From an uncultured Eubacteriales bacterium (GTDB lineage: Bacteria; Bacillota; Clostridia; Lachnospirales; Lachnospiraceae), in assembly GCA_900317515.1 (NCBI GenBank), contig ONHA01000003.1, positions 62,001-126,000 of the forward strand: a DNA stretch of 64,000 bases, read 5' to 3'. The notes beneath the pieces are model-generated. The model did no database searches. It had not been told where the DNA came from and saw only the letters and a list, made by a program, of their open reading frames with translations. Made by a program: the position numbers and the translations under genes. Below, in pieces: positions 41,718 through 53,746 of this stretch; the stretch's first letter is position 1, and each line of letters starts with the position of its first letter.

Positions 41718-42671
41718 TCACTTATTAGACGTTTTTGCTTTCTCGTTCTCAAGCGCAAGAAAGCCCAGGAGCTCTTTCGTCTCCTTCTCCGTCAGGAATT
41801 TTTCCGTTGAATGGAGGCTTCTAAGCATGTGGTCATCGGACCGTCTCACGCTCACGGTATTGCGGTAGGCTTCCGGCGTCATCTTAAAGCGCTTCTTGAA
41901 CGCGCTGCTGAAATAACGGTAGTCGGAGAACCCCGCCGAGTAGCAGATGTCGAGCAGCTTGCGGTCCATGTCCAGCATCATCTCCGAGGCAGCGTTTAGC
42001 CGCACCGTCTCCACATAGGACCGGAAGCCCTGATTCAGCGTCTCCTTGATGATGTGGGAGAGGTAGCTCATGGACAGGGCCTCCTGCTCCGCGAAATCCG
42101 TAAGACGGATCTTCTCCGCATAGTGCTCGTCCACGTAGCTCAGCATGCGGTCGATGAGAGCGCTCCGCTTCTCGAGATCGGCGGATTCCCTGAGCGTCAT
42201 GCGGTGATGGGGAAGTTTCTTGAGCAGCCTGCAGAAGACATCGCCCATCCGGCTGATCGCATAGAGCTCACAGCCCTCCTCCCTGGAATAGTAGGCCGCC
42301 GCAGCCTTTGTGAGAAGCTCCCGCAGCTCCTGCATCTCCTCCGGTGTGAATGACCGGGACAGAAGCCGACTGTCAAACCTCGTCTCCGTGAGATGTGAGG
42401 ACAGCCCCCACAGCTCCGGCCTCACCTGGATGCAGAGGAACGTGCAGCCCTCCTTCGCGTAAAACTCATGGACAAGCCCGGGGTTTAAGATCGTGATCTC
42501 ACCCTTCTCCGCGATAAATGACTCGCCTCCGCAGGTGATCCTGATCGGATTATCGATGATCCACATCATCTCAAATTCCCGGTGCTGATGCGGCGTCCGG
42601 TAGTTCACGCAGTCAAAATACATGACCAGGCCCGATATGGCGGTGTATTGGACGATTTCTATTTCTTTCAT
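41718..42671 (-). CDS. AraC family transcriptional regulator
   Basis: A 317-residue regulator: N-terminal cupin-like sensing domain (about 1-150, with HQHREFEMMW) and a C-terminal pair of helix-turn-helices (about 185-285: LSMSYLSHIIKETLNQGFRSYVETVRLNAA and DICYSAGFSDYRYFSSAFKKRF). It most likely senses arabinose and activates araA, which begins 83 bases downstream in the same direction. GGGAGGAGG precedes the ATG. Confidence 0.92.
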   Translation of the reverse strand: MKEIEIVQYTAISGLVMYFDCVNYRTPHQHREFEMMWIIDNPIRITCGGESFIAEKGEITILNPGLVHEFYAKEGCTFLCIQVRPELWGLSSHLTETRFDSRLLSRSFTPEEMQELRELLTKAAAAYYSREEGCELYAISRMGDVFCRLLKKLPHHRMTLRESADLEKRSALIDRMLSYVDEHYAEKIRLTDFAEQEALSMSYLSHIIKETLNQGFRSYVETVRLNAASEMMLDMDRKLLDICYSAGFSDYRYFSSAFKKRFKMTPEAYRNTVSVRRSDDHMLRSLHSTEKFLTEKETKELLGFLALENEKAKTSNK

Positions 42672-42751
42672 TTCCGCCTCCTCCCATCCCTCTCATTGTA
42701 ATCTGCCCTTCCCTCTTTTGCAAGGGGTCCTTCATACAAGCCTGCAAAAGA

Positions 42752-42780
42752 TTGATTTTGCAGCCGCTTTCTGGTATAAA
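42752..42780 (+). promoter_or_regulatory. Promoter of the HAD phosphatase gene
   Basis: TTGATT (42752-42757) and TATAAA (42775-42780) with a 17-base spacer, 38 bases before the start codon. Confidence 0.6.
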
Positions 42781-42818
42781 GAAAGGAGATGACAGATACA
42801 GATTCAAAAGGAGTTTTT

Positions 42819-43571
42819 ATGAGAACAGCCTTCGCCTCCGATTTCGACGGAACTCTCTATTTCAGGACCAGAACACCCGACATCCTGCCCGCGGATATCG
42901 AGGCGATCCTCGCGTATCAGGCCGCGGGCAATCTCTTCGGCTTCTGCTCCGGCCGCCCGGTCGGCGGGCTCCTGCCCTTCCTGCCGAAGGAGATCGTCCC
43001 GGATTTCTTCATCTGCTCGAGCGGCGCCCATATCTCGGATGCTGCCGGAAATGTCCTCTACGAGCGCACGATCCCGTTCGAGGCCGTCCGGGAGATCTTT
43101 GACCGCTACGACAGCCCTCTTTGCGCCGGCAACGTCCACATGGACGGCCGCTACTACATGATCCGTCAGGATCCCGAGCTGAAAAATGAAAACCTCCCCT
43201 TCCTCCCCGACATAGAGCACGCGCGGAACGGGAAGATCCACAATATCAGCTTCCGCACGCCCTCCGAGAAGGACGCTGCCAGGACCGCCCGGGATATCAA
43301 CGAGCGCTACGGGGACATCGTCGCCGCCTTTCAGAACGTCACGAGCATCGACATCGTAAACCATGACTGCTCCAAGGGAAAAGGCGTCTTAATCCTCCGG
43401 GAGGCCCTAAACATAAAAAGAATCGCCGGCATCGGCGATTCCATGAATGACCTGCCCCTCATCGAGGCGGCCGATATTTCGTTTACATTTCCCCATGCCC
43501 CGGAGAGGCTTAAGGAAGCTGCGGATCACATCGTCGGCACGGTCGGTGAGGCTATCTCGCTCTTCTCCTGA
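42819..43571 (+). CDS. Cof-type HAD superfamily phosphatase
   Basis: A 250-residue HAD-IIB hydrolase with the nucleophile loop SDFDGTLY (D8, D10), FCSGRP for motif II, and the ending IAGIGDSMNDLPLIEAADISFTF with the motif IV aspartates. Family members dephosphorylate sugar phosphates or cofactors such as FMN or PLP. AAAAGGAG precedes ATG 42819, and the in-frame ATG at 42789 has no such site. Its last 46 bases overlap the end of the convergent truA. Confidence 0.9.
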   Translation: MRTAFASDFDGTLYFRTRTPDILPADIEAILAYQAAGNLFGFCSGRPVGGLLPFLPKEIVPDFFICSSGAHISDAAGNVLYERTIPFEAVREIFDRYDSPLCAGNVHMDGRYYMIRQDPELKNENLPFLPDIEHARNGKIHNISFRTPSEKDAARTARDINERYGDIVAAFQNVTSIDIVNHDCSKGKGVLILREALNIKRIAGIGDSMNDLPLIEAADISFTFPHAPERLKEAADHIVGTVGEAISLFS

Positions 43572-44311
43572 CCGGCATCCGGGTACTCGATTCTTTTAAG
43601 GACCAGCCCCTTTGCCACGGCCGTGGGCCCCGCGGCCTGGCGGTTGCAGGTGGCCAGGATGTCCTGCATTTTTTCGGGCGGGTACTTGCCCGCCCCGATC
43701 TCGATGAGGGTCCCGGCCAGGATCCGCACCATGTTGTAGAGGAATCCGTTGCCGGTCACCCGGAAGGTGATCCGGTCGCCCTCGCGCACGACTTCCGCCG
43801 CGTAGATCGTCCGGACCGTCGTCTTCGAGGAAAACCCGCTCGCCGCAAAGGAGGCGAAATCATGCTCGCCCAGTATGTACTGCGCGGCCTCGTTCATCTT
43901 CTCCGCGTCGAGCGCATAATAATAGTGAAATTCAAAATGCCGCGTCAGAGGATCGGGAAATGTCCGGTTGATGATGCGGTATTCGTATGTCTTGACCGTT
44001 CTCTGGAAACGGGGATGAAAGTCCGCGGGAACCTCCGCGGAGTCCAGCACCCGGATATCCTCCGGCAGGCGGGCGTTCAGCGCAAAGGCGATCTTGCCCG
44101 GGGCGATGCGGGTGTCGACGTCGAAGCAGGCGACATTTCCCTCCGCGTGGACCCCGGTATCGGTCCGGCTTGCCCCCATCGTGCGGATCTTCTGCTTAAA
44201 GAGGTCCTCGATGGCTCTCTCCAGGACGTCCTGGACCGCCGTCGTGTTGGTCTGGCTCTGATAGCCCCCGTAGTTGGTGCCGTCGTAGGCAAGGATGAGC
44301 TTGATTCTCAT
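43526..44311 (-). CDS. truA: tRNA pseudouridine synthase A
   Basis: A 261-residue TruA, which makes pseudouridine at positions 38-40 of the tRNA anticodon arm. The catalytic Asp is D51 in ASRTDTGVHAEGN; FHPRFQRTVKTYEYRI and GNGFLYNMVRILAGTLIEIG are also typical. ATG at 44311 has GGGAG 9 bases upstream; a TTG at 44317 would be too close. It ends the ecfA1-ecfA2-ecfT-truA run, a common order in Firmicutes. Confidence 0.95.
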   Translation of the reverse strand: MRIKLILAYDGTNYGGYQSQTNTTAVQDVLERAIEDLFKQKIRTMGASRTDTGVHAEGNVACFDVDTRIAPGKIAFALNARLPEDIRVLDSAEVPADFHPRFQRTVKTYEYRIINRTFPDPLTRHFEFHYYYALDAEKMNEAAQYILGEHDFASFAASGFSSKTTVRTIYAAEVVREGDRITFRVTGNGFLYNMVRILAGTLIEIGAGKYPPEKMQDILATCNRQAAGPTAVAKGLVLKRIEYPDAGQEKSEIASPTVPTM

Positions 44312-44325
44312 TTTCAAAAACTCCC

Positions 44326-45129
44326 TCAGAGGCCGAGGAACGCAAATGCGACACAGACCGCAAAGAAGAGCAGGATCAGGCCATACGCGATCCGGTCTCT
44401 CCCGGCATAGATGAGCGGCTTCATCTGGGTCCTGCCCTCCCCGCCGTGGTAGCAGCGGGCCTCCATGGCCATCGCAAGGTCATTGGCCCTGCGGAAAGCC
44501 GAGACAAAGAGCGGAACCAGAAGCGGAACCATGCTTTTTATCCGGCTGATGAAATTCCCCGACTCGAAGTCCGCGCCGCGGGCGATCTGCGCCTTCATGA
44601 TCTTGTCCGTCTCCTCCATGAGGATCGGAATGAACCTGAGCGCGATGGACATCATCATGGAGATCTCGTGCACCGGCACATGGACTTTCTTGAGCGGTGC
44701 AAAGAGCGCCTCCATGCCGTCGGTCAGCTGGTTCGGCGTTGTTGTGAGCGTCATGAGCGAGGATCCGATCACCAGGTAGATGAGGCGGACCGCCATCTTG
44801 ACGGCCGTCTCGACGCCCTCCCGCGTCACGGTGAGGATCCAAAATGAAAACAGCTTCTCGCCCGGCGTCAGGAATATGTTGAAGAGCATCGTGATGACGA
44901 GGATGACGGCGATGGCCTTCATGCCTCTCACCATGAACTTGAACGGCACCTTCGAGAGCCTGATCAAAGTCACCAGGACGACCGTGGCGAAGCCATAGCC
45001 CACCGGGCCCTTGATCAGGAAGAGCGCGATGATAAAGGCGATCGTCCCGATGAACTTGACCCTCGGGTCCAGCTTGTGCAGGATGGAATCGGTCGGATAG
45101 TACTGACCGAGCGTGATATCTTTAAACAC
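44326..45129 (-). CDS. ecfT: ECF transporter transmembrane subunit EcfT
   Basis: A 267-residue membrane protein of the CbiQ/EcfT family with several hydrophobic helices and the coupling segments RGADFESGNFISRIKSMVPLLVPLF and MAMEARCY that contact the ATPases. With EcfA1 and EcfA2 it powers uptake by many vitamin-specific S-components encoded elsewhere. The start is a GTG at 45129 preceded by GGGGGG, overlapping the ecfA2 end by 8 bases. Confidence 0.94.
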   Translation of the reverse strand: MFKDITLGQYYPTDSILHKLDPRVKFIGTIAFIIALFLIKGPVGYGFATVVLVTLIRLSKVPFKFMVRGMKAIAVILVITMLFNIFLTPGEKLFSFWILTVTREGVETAVKMAVRLIYLVIGSSLMTLTTTPNQLTDGMEALFAPLKKVHVPVHEISMMMSIALRFIPILMEETDKIMKAQIARGADFESGNFISRIKSMVPLLVPLFVSAFRRANDLAMAMEARCYHGGEGRTQMKPLIYAGRDRIAYGLILLFFAVCVAFAFLGL

Positions 45130-45985
45130 GTCTGATTCCCCCCTTCAGATCCTTTAAAATGCTCTCCTTCGCCTCCGCCACCGTGGATGCGTTCACATCG
45201 ACCGGGAAGCCCCGCTCGCGCAGCTCATGCATCACATAGGTGATCTCGGGCGCCGCGAGTCCCATGGTCTCGAGCTCCTTATAGTGGGAAAATACCTCCC
45301 TCGGCGCCCCGTCAAACGGAATCTTCCCGTCGTTCACGACGATGATCCGCTCGGCGTACTCCGCAACATCCTCCATACTGTGGGAGACCAGGACGATCGT
45401 GATGCCGCGCTCCCTGTGGAGCTTCCTGATCTGGCCCAGGATCTCATCACGCCCCTGCGGGTCAAGCCCGGCAGTCGGCTCATCTAAAATGAGAACCTTC
45501 GGATCCATCGCAAGTACGCCCGCGATCGCGACGCGCCTCTTCTGGCCGCCCGAAAGCTCAAACGGGGAGGTCGTAAAATACTTCTCCGCGACGCCGACGC
45601 TTAAAAGCGCCGCTCTGGCCCGCTTTTCGGCTTCGGCCGGCGTGAGTCCTTTATTTTTCGGACCGAACATCACGTCCGTCAGCACGTCCGTCTCAAAGAG
45701 CTGGTTCTCCGGGTACTGGAAGACGAGCCCGACGGAGGTGCGGAGGTTCTTCAGGTTGTATTTTTCACCCCAGATATCCTCACCTTCATAGAGCACCTGG
45801 CCCTCGGTGGGCTTCATGAGGCCGTTCATATGCTGGATGAGCGTCGATTTGCCGCTTCCCGTGTGGCCGATGATGCCGATAAACTGGCCTTCCTCGATGC
45901 CGAGATTCACATGGTCGAGGGCACGCACCTCATAGACCGTGTCTTTGCTGTAAACGTAGGATACATCCTTTAATTCAATGAGCAT
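45122..45985 (-). CDS. ecfA2: ECF transporter ATPase EcfA2
   Basis: A 287-residue ATPase: Walker A GHTGSGKST, signature LSGGQKRR, Walker B VLILDEPTAGLD, and the C-terminal extension typical of energy-coupling ATPases. GGAGG precedes ATG 45985, inside the end of ecfA1 (16-base overlap). It forms a heterodimer with EcfA1. Confidence 0.94.
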   Translation of the reverse strand: MLIELKDVSYVYSKDTVYEVRALDHVNLGIEEGQFIGIIGHTGSGKSTLIQHMNGLMKPTEGQVLYEGEDIWGEKYNLKNLRTSVGLVFQYPENQLFETDVLTDVMFGPKNKGLTPAEAEKRARAALLSVGVAEKYFTTSPFELSGGQKRRVAIAGVLAMDPKVLILDEPTAGLDPQGRDEILGQIRKLHRERGITIVLVSHSMEDVAEYAERIIVVNDGKIPFDGAPREVFSHYKELETMGLAAPEITYVMHELRERGFPVDVNASTVAEAKESILKDLKGGIRRV

Positions 45986-46821
45986 AAGGCCTCCACCAAT
46001 TCCTCCCGCGTGAGTATACCGTCGGCAAGCGGTACGCCCGCCTTCTTCAGTTCCCAGGCAAGCTCCGTCACCTGCGGCACGTCGAGCCGCAGTTTTTTAA
46101 GCTCCTCCACTCTGGAAAATATCTCCCTGGGCGTCCCCTGCATCACGACCCGGCCGCCGTCCATCACGATCACCCGGTCGGCGAAGATGACTTCCTCCAT
46201 GTAGTGGGTGATCAGGATGGCCGTCACGCCCTCCTTCTCGTTGAGTTCCCGCACCGTCTCTATGACATCCCTGCGGCCGTCCGGATCCAGCATGGCGGTC
46301 GGCTCATCGAGAATAATGCACTCCGGCCGCATGGCGACAACACCCGCAATTGCGACCCTCTGCTTCTGGCCGCCCGAGAGCTTGTTGGGAGATTTCGAGC
46401 GGTGGGCGATCATGCCGACCCGGGTCAGCGCATCCTCGACGCGCCGCCAGATCTCCTGGGTGGGCACGCCGATATTCTCCGGCCCGAAGCCGACGTCCTC
46501 CTCGACCACCGTTCCGATGATCTGGTTGTCCGGATTCTGGAAGACCATGCCGGCCTTCTGGCGCACATGCCAGATCTCCTCCTCCGACTTGGTGTCGATC
46601 CCGTCCACCCACATGGTGCCCTCGGAGGGGATGAGCAGTGCGTTTATGTGCTTGGCCAGCGTCGATTTCCCGGACCCGTTGTGGCCCAGGATCGCGATGA
46701 ACTGGCCCTTCTCGACGTCGAGGTCCACGTTGTCCAGCGCACGCACCTTCTCCGCTTCCCTGTCATCGTCGCCGTATTTTATATAATCAAACGCCAGCTT
46801 CGCCGCTTTGATGATTCCCAT
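45970..46821 (-). CDS. ecfA1: ECF transporter ATPase EcfA1
   Basis: A 283-residue ATPase: Walker A GHNGSGKST, signature LSGGQKQR, Walker B IILDEPTAMLDPDGRR. The start at 46821 has AGAGGAAG upstream and lies within the last codons of ysxC, so translation is coupled. The in-frame ATG at 46917 would extend far into ysxC and is rejected. Confidence 0.94.
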   Translation of the reverse strand: MGIIKAAKLAFDYIKYGDDDREAEKVRALDNVDLDVEKGQFIAILGHNGSGKSTLAKHINALLIPSEGTMWVDGIDTKSEEEIWHVRQKAGMVFQNPDNQIIGTVVEEDVGFGPENIGVPTQEIWRRVEDALTRVGMIAHRSKSPNKLSGGQKQRVAIAGVVAMRPECIILDEPTAMLDPDGRRDVIETVRELNEKEGVTAILITHYMEEVIFADRVIVMDGGRVVMQGTPREIFSRVEELKKLRLDVPQVTELAWELKKAGVPLADGILTREELVEALCSLN

Positions 46822-47479
46822 TTGCTTCCTCTCCTTCCGGACCGGGTCCGACTGCGCAGCTTCTGATAATGTTCCAGATCTCATCGGCGCCTTCGCGCGT
46901 CTCGCCTGAAAATGCAACCATCCTCGCCCCCGTGCCCATGCCGAGTCCCGTCCTGATCGTCTTCAGGGCCTTCTGGATCTGGGATCGCTTCAGCTTGTCC
47001 TTCTTTGTCGCGATGATGACCGGCTCCATGCCGTTGTCCGTGATCCACTGATACATCAGCTTGTCGTTCGCCGACGGCTCGTGCCGGATGTCGACCAGCA
47101 GAAAAACGGTTTTGAGGGCTTTCGAGGTCTTGAGATAGTTCTCGATCATTTTGCCCCATTTAGCCTTCACCTCCACGGAGGTGTTGGCGTAGCCGTAGCC
47201 CGGCAGGTCCACGAGGTAGCAGTCAGGCGCGAACGGTTCGGGCAGAAAGGCATCGGAATCCGGTGTCCCTTCATTTACCCGGTAGTAGTTGATCGTCTGG
47301 GTCTTGCCCGGCTGGCTGGAAGTCCTGGCCAGCGACTTGCGGTTCATGAGCGTGTTGATCAGGGTGCTCTTGCCGACATTGGACTTGCCCGCAAAGGCGA
47401 CCTCCGCCCGGGCGTTGACCGGGAGCCTGCTCGTGATGCCGCAGACCGTCTCGAGGGCTGCATTTCTGATTTTTACCAT
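46787..47479 (-). CDS. ysxC: Ribosome biogenesis GTPase YsxC/EngB
   Basis: A 230-residue GTPase needed for late assembly of the large ribosomal subunit. G1 GKSNVGKST, G3 DLPGYG, G4 TKKDK and the preceding SQPGKTQTINYY are all present. The start ATG at 47479 follows TGAGGTG. The C-terminus is about 25 residues longer than usual and overlaps the ecfA1 start. It directly follows lon, as in many Firmicutes. Confidence 0.94.
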   Translation of the reverse strand: MVKIRNAALETVCGITSRLPVNARAEVAFAGKSNVGKSTLINTLMNRKSLARTSSQPGKTQTINYYRVNEGTPDSDAFLPEPFAPDCYLVDLPGYGYANTSVEVKAKWGKMIENYLKTSKALKTVFLLVDIRHEPSANDKLMYQWITDNGMEPVIIATKKDKLKRSQIQKALKTIRTGLGMGTGARMVAFSGETREGADEIWNIIRSCAVGPGPEGEEANGNHQSGEAGV

Positions 47480-47486
47480 AGTCACC

Positions 47487-49804
<2,318 letters not shown>

Positions 49805-49808
<4 letters not shown>

Positions 49809-51118
49809 TCCTCCGACTGAAATGTCCTCTTCTCCTTCCGGGCCAGCGTCCGTTTGCCGCTGTTCTCCGGAAGCGCGGCCTTTCTCCCGCGGATAAATGT
49901 GACCGGATGCTTCCCGTCCACCGACTCCTTCGTGACCACGCACTCGGTGATCGTCTCGTCGGACGGCACATGGTACATCGCATCCATTACGGTCTTCTCC
50001 ATGATGGCACGGAGTCCGCGGGCGCCCGTCCTGCGGGTCACGGTCTCGTGGGCGATCTCACGGAGGGCATCCTCCCCGATTACAAGCTTCACGCCGTCCA
50101 GCTCAAAGAGGCGGGTGTACTGCTTCACCAGAGAGTTCTTCGGCTCGGTCAGGATGCGGACAAGCGCGTCCTCGTCGAGCTCGTTCAGGGATGTGACGAT
50201 CGGGATACGGCCAATCAGCTCGGGGATCAGGCCGAATTTCACAAAGTCCTCCGGCATCACCTGCTGCAGGATCTCGCCGATATTCTTCTCCTTCTCGCTC
50301 TTCTTGATCTCCGCGCCGAAACCGATGGATTTGGTCTCGATACGGCGCTCGATGACCTTGTCGATCCCGACAAAGGCGCCGCCGCAGATGAAGAGGATGT
50401 TGGTCGTGTCGATCTGGATCATCTCCTGCTGCGGATGCTTTCTGCCGCCCTGGGGCGGAACCGATGCGACGGTCCCCTCGATGATCTTGAGGAGGGCCTG
50501 CTGTACGCCTTCGCCCGAGACATCGCGGGTGATGGAGGCATTTTCGGACTTGCGGCCGATCTTGTCAATCTCATCGATGTAGATGATGCCCGTCTTGGCC
50601 CGCTCGATGTCAAAATCGGCGGCCTGGATCAGCTTGAGGAGGATATTTTCCACATCCTCGCCGACGTAGCCTGCCTCGGTCAGCGTCGTTGCGTCCGCGA
50701 TCGCGAACGGAACGTTCAGCATGCGGGCGAGCGTCTGGGCGAGCAGGGTCTTGCCGGATCCGGTCGGACCCAGGAGCATGATGTTGGACTTTGAGAGCTC
50801 GACGTCCGAGTCCTTCGGAGCCAGCAGTCTCTTGTAGTGATTGTAGACCGCGACGGAGAGCACCTTCTTGGCGTCATCCTGCCCGATCACATAATCGTCG
50901 AGAAATGCCTTGATCTCCTCCGGCTTCATCAGGTTGATCTCATGTTTGCGGCTCTTTCTCTCTGCCTCCATCTCCTCGTCCAGGATGCTGTTGCAGATGT
51001 CGACGCACTGGTCGCAGATGTAGATGCCGGCCGGACCGGAGAGCAGCCGCATTACCTGGTTCTCCGTCCTGCCGCAGAAGCTGCAGCGCGGCCTTGTTGT
51101 ATCCTTTTTTCCTGCCAT
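49805..51118 (-). CDS. clpX: ClpX unfoldase, ATP-binding subunit of ClpXP
   Basis: A 437-residue AAA+ unfoldase: N-terminal zinc finger ([20 protein letters not shown]), Walker A GPTGSGKT, pore loop GYVGEDVEN, Walker [11 protein letters not shown] and sensor-2 [12 protein letters not shown]. It feeds tagged proteins to ClpP. AAGGAG precedes the ATG. The C-terminus has about 20 extra basic residues before the stop that overlaps lon. Confidence 0.96.
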
Positions 51119-51137
51119 TTTATCTCCTTAAATGTAA

Positions 51138-51166
51138 AGACTCCCCGTGAAATGCACGAGGAGTCT
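51138..51166 (-). terminator. Hairpin between clpP and clpX
   Basis: AGACTCCCCGTG against CACGAGGAGTCT, a 12-bp stem with one mismatch. On the minus strand TTTACATTT follows. It starts 8 bases beyond the clpP stop and may partly stop transcription or stabilise the tig-clpP message. Confidence 0.55.
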
Positions 51167-51173
51167 GATTTCC

Positions 51174-51758
51174 TTATCGATTTGTCACAACACTGTCGAT
51201 AAGACCGTACGCGACGGCCTCCTCGGCGGACATCCAATTGTCACGGTCAGTGTCCCGCTCGATCGTCTCGAGGGGCTGTCCGGTGTTCGCGGCGAGCGTT
51301 TCATTGAGTCTCTTCTTGATCTTCAGAATATGCTCCGCCTCGATCTTGATATCCGATGCCTGCCCGCGCGTACCGCCGGACGGCTGATGGATCATGATTT
51401 CCGCGTTCGGAAGCGCCTGTCTCTTGCCCTTGGCGCCGCCGGCCAGCAGGAAAGCGCCCATGCTCGCCGCCATACCGATGCAGATCGTCGCGACATCGCA
51501 CTTGATGTACTGCATCGTATCATAGATAGCCCAGCCCGCGGTAACGCTTCCGCCCGGGCTGTTGATGTACAGCATAATGTCTTTTCCGGGATCCTCAGCC
51601 TCGAGAAACAGAAGCTGAGCGACAATGATGCTCGCCGTGTCATCATTGACCTCGTCGCCGAGGAAAATGATGCGCTCCTTCAAAAGCCTCGAGTAAATAT
51701 CATAGCTCCGCTCCCCCTGCGGGGTCTGCTCTATGACATAAGGTACCAGTGTGCTCAT
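51174..51758 (-). CDS. clpP: ClpP protease subunit
   Basis: A 194-residue Ser protease with catalytic Ser99 (GMAASMGA), His124 (MIHQPSGG) and an Asp near residue 171 (RDTDRD). It forms the proteolytic barrel capped by ClpX. The start lies 3 bases after the tig stop; the ribosome site GGAGG falls within the last tig codons. Confidence 0.97.
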   Translation of the reverse strand: MSTLVPYVIEQTPQGERSYDIYSRLLKERIIFLGDEVNDDTASIIVAQLLFLEAEDPGKDIMLYINSPGGSVTAGWAIYDTMQYIKCDVATICIGMAASMGAFLLAGGAKGKRQALPNAEIMIHQPSGGTRGQASDIKIEAEHILKIKKRLNETLAANTGQPLETIERDTDRDNWMSAEEAVAYGLIDSVVTNR

Positions 51759-51761
51759 GTA

Positions 51762-53048
51762 TTATTCAACCTCCACGGCGTTGTCCACAAGGAACGTGAT
51801 CGCCTCCTGGACCGCCATATCCTTCTTCATCTGCTCTTTGCCGAAATCGCTCATGGCTGCGTCAAGATCTTCGCGCTTCATCTGATACTGCTCGGCCATC
51901 TTGTCGAGCTCCTCGCCCAGCTTCTCATCGGAGATCTCGATGTTCTCGGCCTTCACGATCTCCTCAAGGCACAGACGGGTCTTGATGCGCTTCTCGGCTT
52001 CCGGACGGACCTGCTCAAGGAACTTGTCCTTGTTCATGCCCTGATAGTTCAGGAACATGTCGATCGGGATGCCCTGGCTCTGCAGCTGCTGCGCATACTC
52101 CTCGAAGATCTGCTCGGCCTGGGAAGTGACCATCGCATCGGCGATATCCATCTCGGAAACGGCGATCAGCTTGCCCACGGCCTCATTCTCGTAATCCGTC
52201 TTCTTTGCTCTCTCGCGGCGCTCCGTAAGCTTCTTCTTAAGGTCTTCCTTGTACTCGTCAAGAGAATCGAAGCCTGCATCCTCGGCGAACTCATCGTCGA
52301 TCTCCGGAAGCTCTCTCGTCTTGATCGTGTGGATCGTGCATGCAAAGACCGCTGTCTTGCCGGCGAGCTCCTTGGCGTGATAATCCTCCGGGAAGGTAAC
52401 TTCCACGTCCTTGCTCTCGCCCGGCATAAGGCCGATCAGCTGCTCTTCAAAGCCCGGGATAAAGGAACCGGAGCCGATGACCAGGGACTGATCCTGAGCC
52501 GTGCCGCCGTCAAATGCAGCGCCGTCGATCGTGCCTGCATAGTCAAGGGAGACCGTGTCGCCGTCTGCGACCGCACGGTCCGTGACATCGACGAGGCGGG
52601 AGTTCTTCTCCTGCTCGGACTTGAGCTCCTTCTCGACGTCCTCGTCCGTGACCTCGACGTTGATCTTCTTGATCTCAAGGCCCTTGTACTCGCCCAGCTT
52701 CACTTCCGGACGGACAGCGAACTCGGCCGTGTAGATGAGCGCCTTGCCCTTGCCCATGTCGACAACGTCGAACTCCGGCTGGGAAGTGATCTCAAGGCCG
52801 GAAGCTGCGGCTTCGACCGGATAGGTGTCGTTGATGCAGAAGTTTACGGCATCTTCGTAGAAGATCTCCGGGCCGTACATACGCTCGATCATAGCCAGCG
52901 GAGCCTTGCCCTTGCGGAAGCCCGGAAGCTGGATTTTGTTTTTATTCTTGTTGTAAGCTTTGACAATGGCCTTTCCAAAGTCCTCTGCGGACACTTCGAT
53001 CGTAAGTTTCGCCATGCTGTGCTCGAGATTCTCAATTTTTGCGCTCAT
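51762..53048 (-). CDS. tig: Trigger factor (ribosome-associated chaperone)
   Basis: A 428-residue chaperone with the N-terminal ribosome-binding segment around GFRKGKAPLAMIERMYG, a central FKBP-like domain (about 150-245, DTVSLDYAGTIDGAAFDGG) and a helical C-terminal arm region. It shields nascent chains and assists proline isomerisation. AGGAGG precedes the ATG, and a promoter is found within the end of the upstream PfpI gene. It is the first gene of tig-clpP-clpX-lon-ysxC-ecf. Confidence 0.96.
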   Translation of the reverse strand: MSAKIENLEHSMAKLTIEVSAEDFGKAIVKAYNKNKNKIQLPGFRKGKAPLAMIERMYGPEIFYEDAVNFCINDTYPVEAAASGLEITSQPEFDVVDMGKGKALIYTAEFAVRPEVKLGEYKGLEIKKINVEVTDEDVEKELKSEQEKNSRLVDVTDRAVADGDTVSLDYAGTIDGAAFDGGTAQDQSLVIGSGSFIPGFEEQLIGLMPGESKDVEVTFPEDYHAKELAGKTAVFACTIHTIKTRELPEIDDEFAEDAGFDSLDEYKEDLKKKLTERRERAKKTDYENEAVGKLIAVSEMDIADAMVTSQAEQIFEEYAQQLQSQGIPIDMFLNYQGMNKDKFLEQVRPEAEKRIKTRLCLEEIVKAENIEISDEKLGEELDKMAEQYQMKREDLDAAMSDFGKEQMKKDMAVQEAITFLVDNAVEVE

Positions 53049-53102
53049 TTTTCCTCCTCAACCAGAGATACTATTCTTCACTATGTCCATAGACAGTCAA
53101 AT

Positions 53103-53132
53103 ATTATAACACAGGGGTTGTCTGAAATACAA
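53103..53132 (-). promoter_or_regulatory. tig promoter candidate
   Basis: On the minus strand TTGTAT (53127-53132), 18 bases, then a perfect TATAAT (53103-53108), about 55 bases before the tig start. The -35 box is inside the PfpI coding region. Confidence 0.5.
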
Positions 53133-53670
53133 TCCCCTTTTTCACATTTTCCGCGGTGTCCGCGCCGCATAATATCTCGATCAGGCGAAGCGCAAACGGG
53201 ATCGCCGTCCCCGCGCCGCGGCTCGTCGTGACGTGCCCGTCCGTGACCACCTCCTCGGAGACCGTGACGTCCGCGCCCTTAAGCTCCTCCTCCATGCCCG
53301 GATAGATCGTGGCCTTTCTCCCGCGCACGATCCCGAGCGCTCCGAACACCATCGGGGCTGCGCAGATCGCCGAGACATACCTGCCCCCGGCATTGAACTC
53401 CTGAAGCAGATCCGTCAGCGGCTCGCACGCGCCGAGGTATTTCACGCCCGGCATCCCGCCCGGAAGCACCAGCATATCGGCGTTTTCGGGGGCTGCATTT
53501 TCATAGAGCACATCCGCCTTCACCGTGATGCCGGACCGGCCGGTCACGAGAAGGTCTCCGGTGATCGAGACCATGGCTGTCTCCACCTTCGCGCGGCGCA
53601 GGAGATCGACAACGGTGAGCGCCTCCACTTCCTCAAAGCCTTCCGCAAAAAATACGCACACTCTGCTCAT
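53104..53670 (-). CDS. DJ-1/PfpI family protein
   Basis: A 188-residue protein of the DJ-1/ThiJ/PfpI fold. The nucleophile-elbow Cys103 stands in SAICAAPMVFG, and the supporting acidic residue is in EGFEEVEAL. Family members act as glyoxalases, deglycases or chaperones; the true substrate here is unknown. It is placed upstream of tig in the same direction, but tig seems to have its own promoter. Confidence 0.9.
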   Translation of the reverse strand: MSRVCVFFAEGFEEVEALTVVDLLRRAKVETAMVSITGDLLVTGRSGITVKADVLYENAAPENADMLVLPGGMPGVKYLGACEPLTDLLQEFNAGGRYVSAICAAPMVFGALGIVRGRKATIYPGMEEELKGADVTVSEEVVTDGHVTTSRGAGTAIPFALRLIEILCGADTAENVKKGIVFQTTPVL

Positions 53671-53746
53671 TTTAAAGCCCTCTTTCTTTTATATGGTAAA
53701 ACGATATGGTATACTGTTTTCAAATACATCTGAAAGGATCAAAACC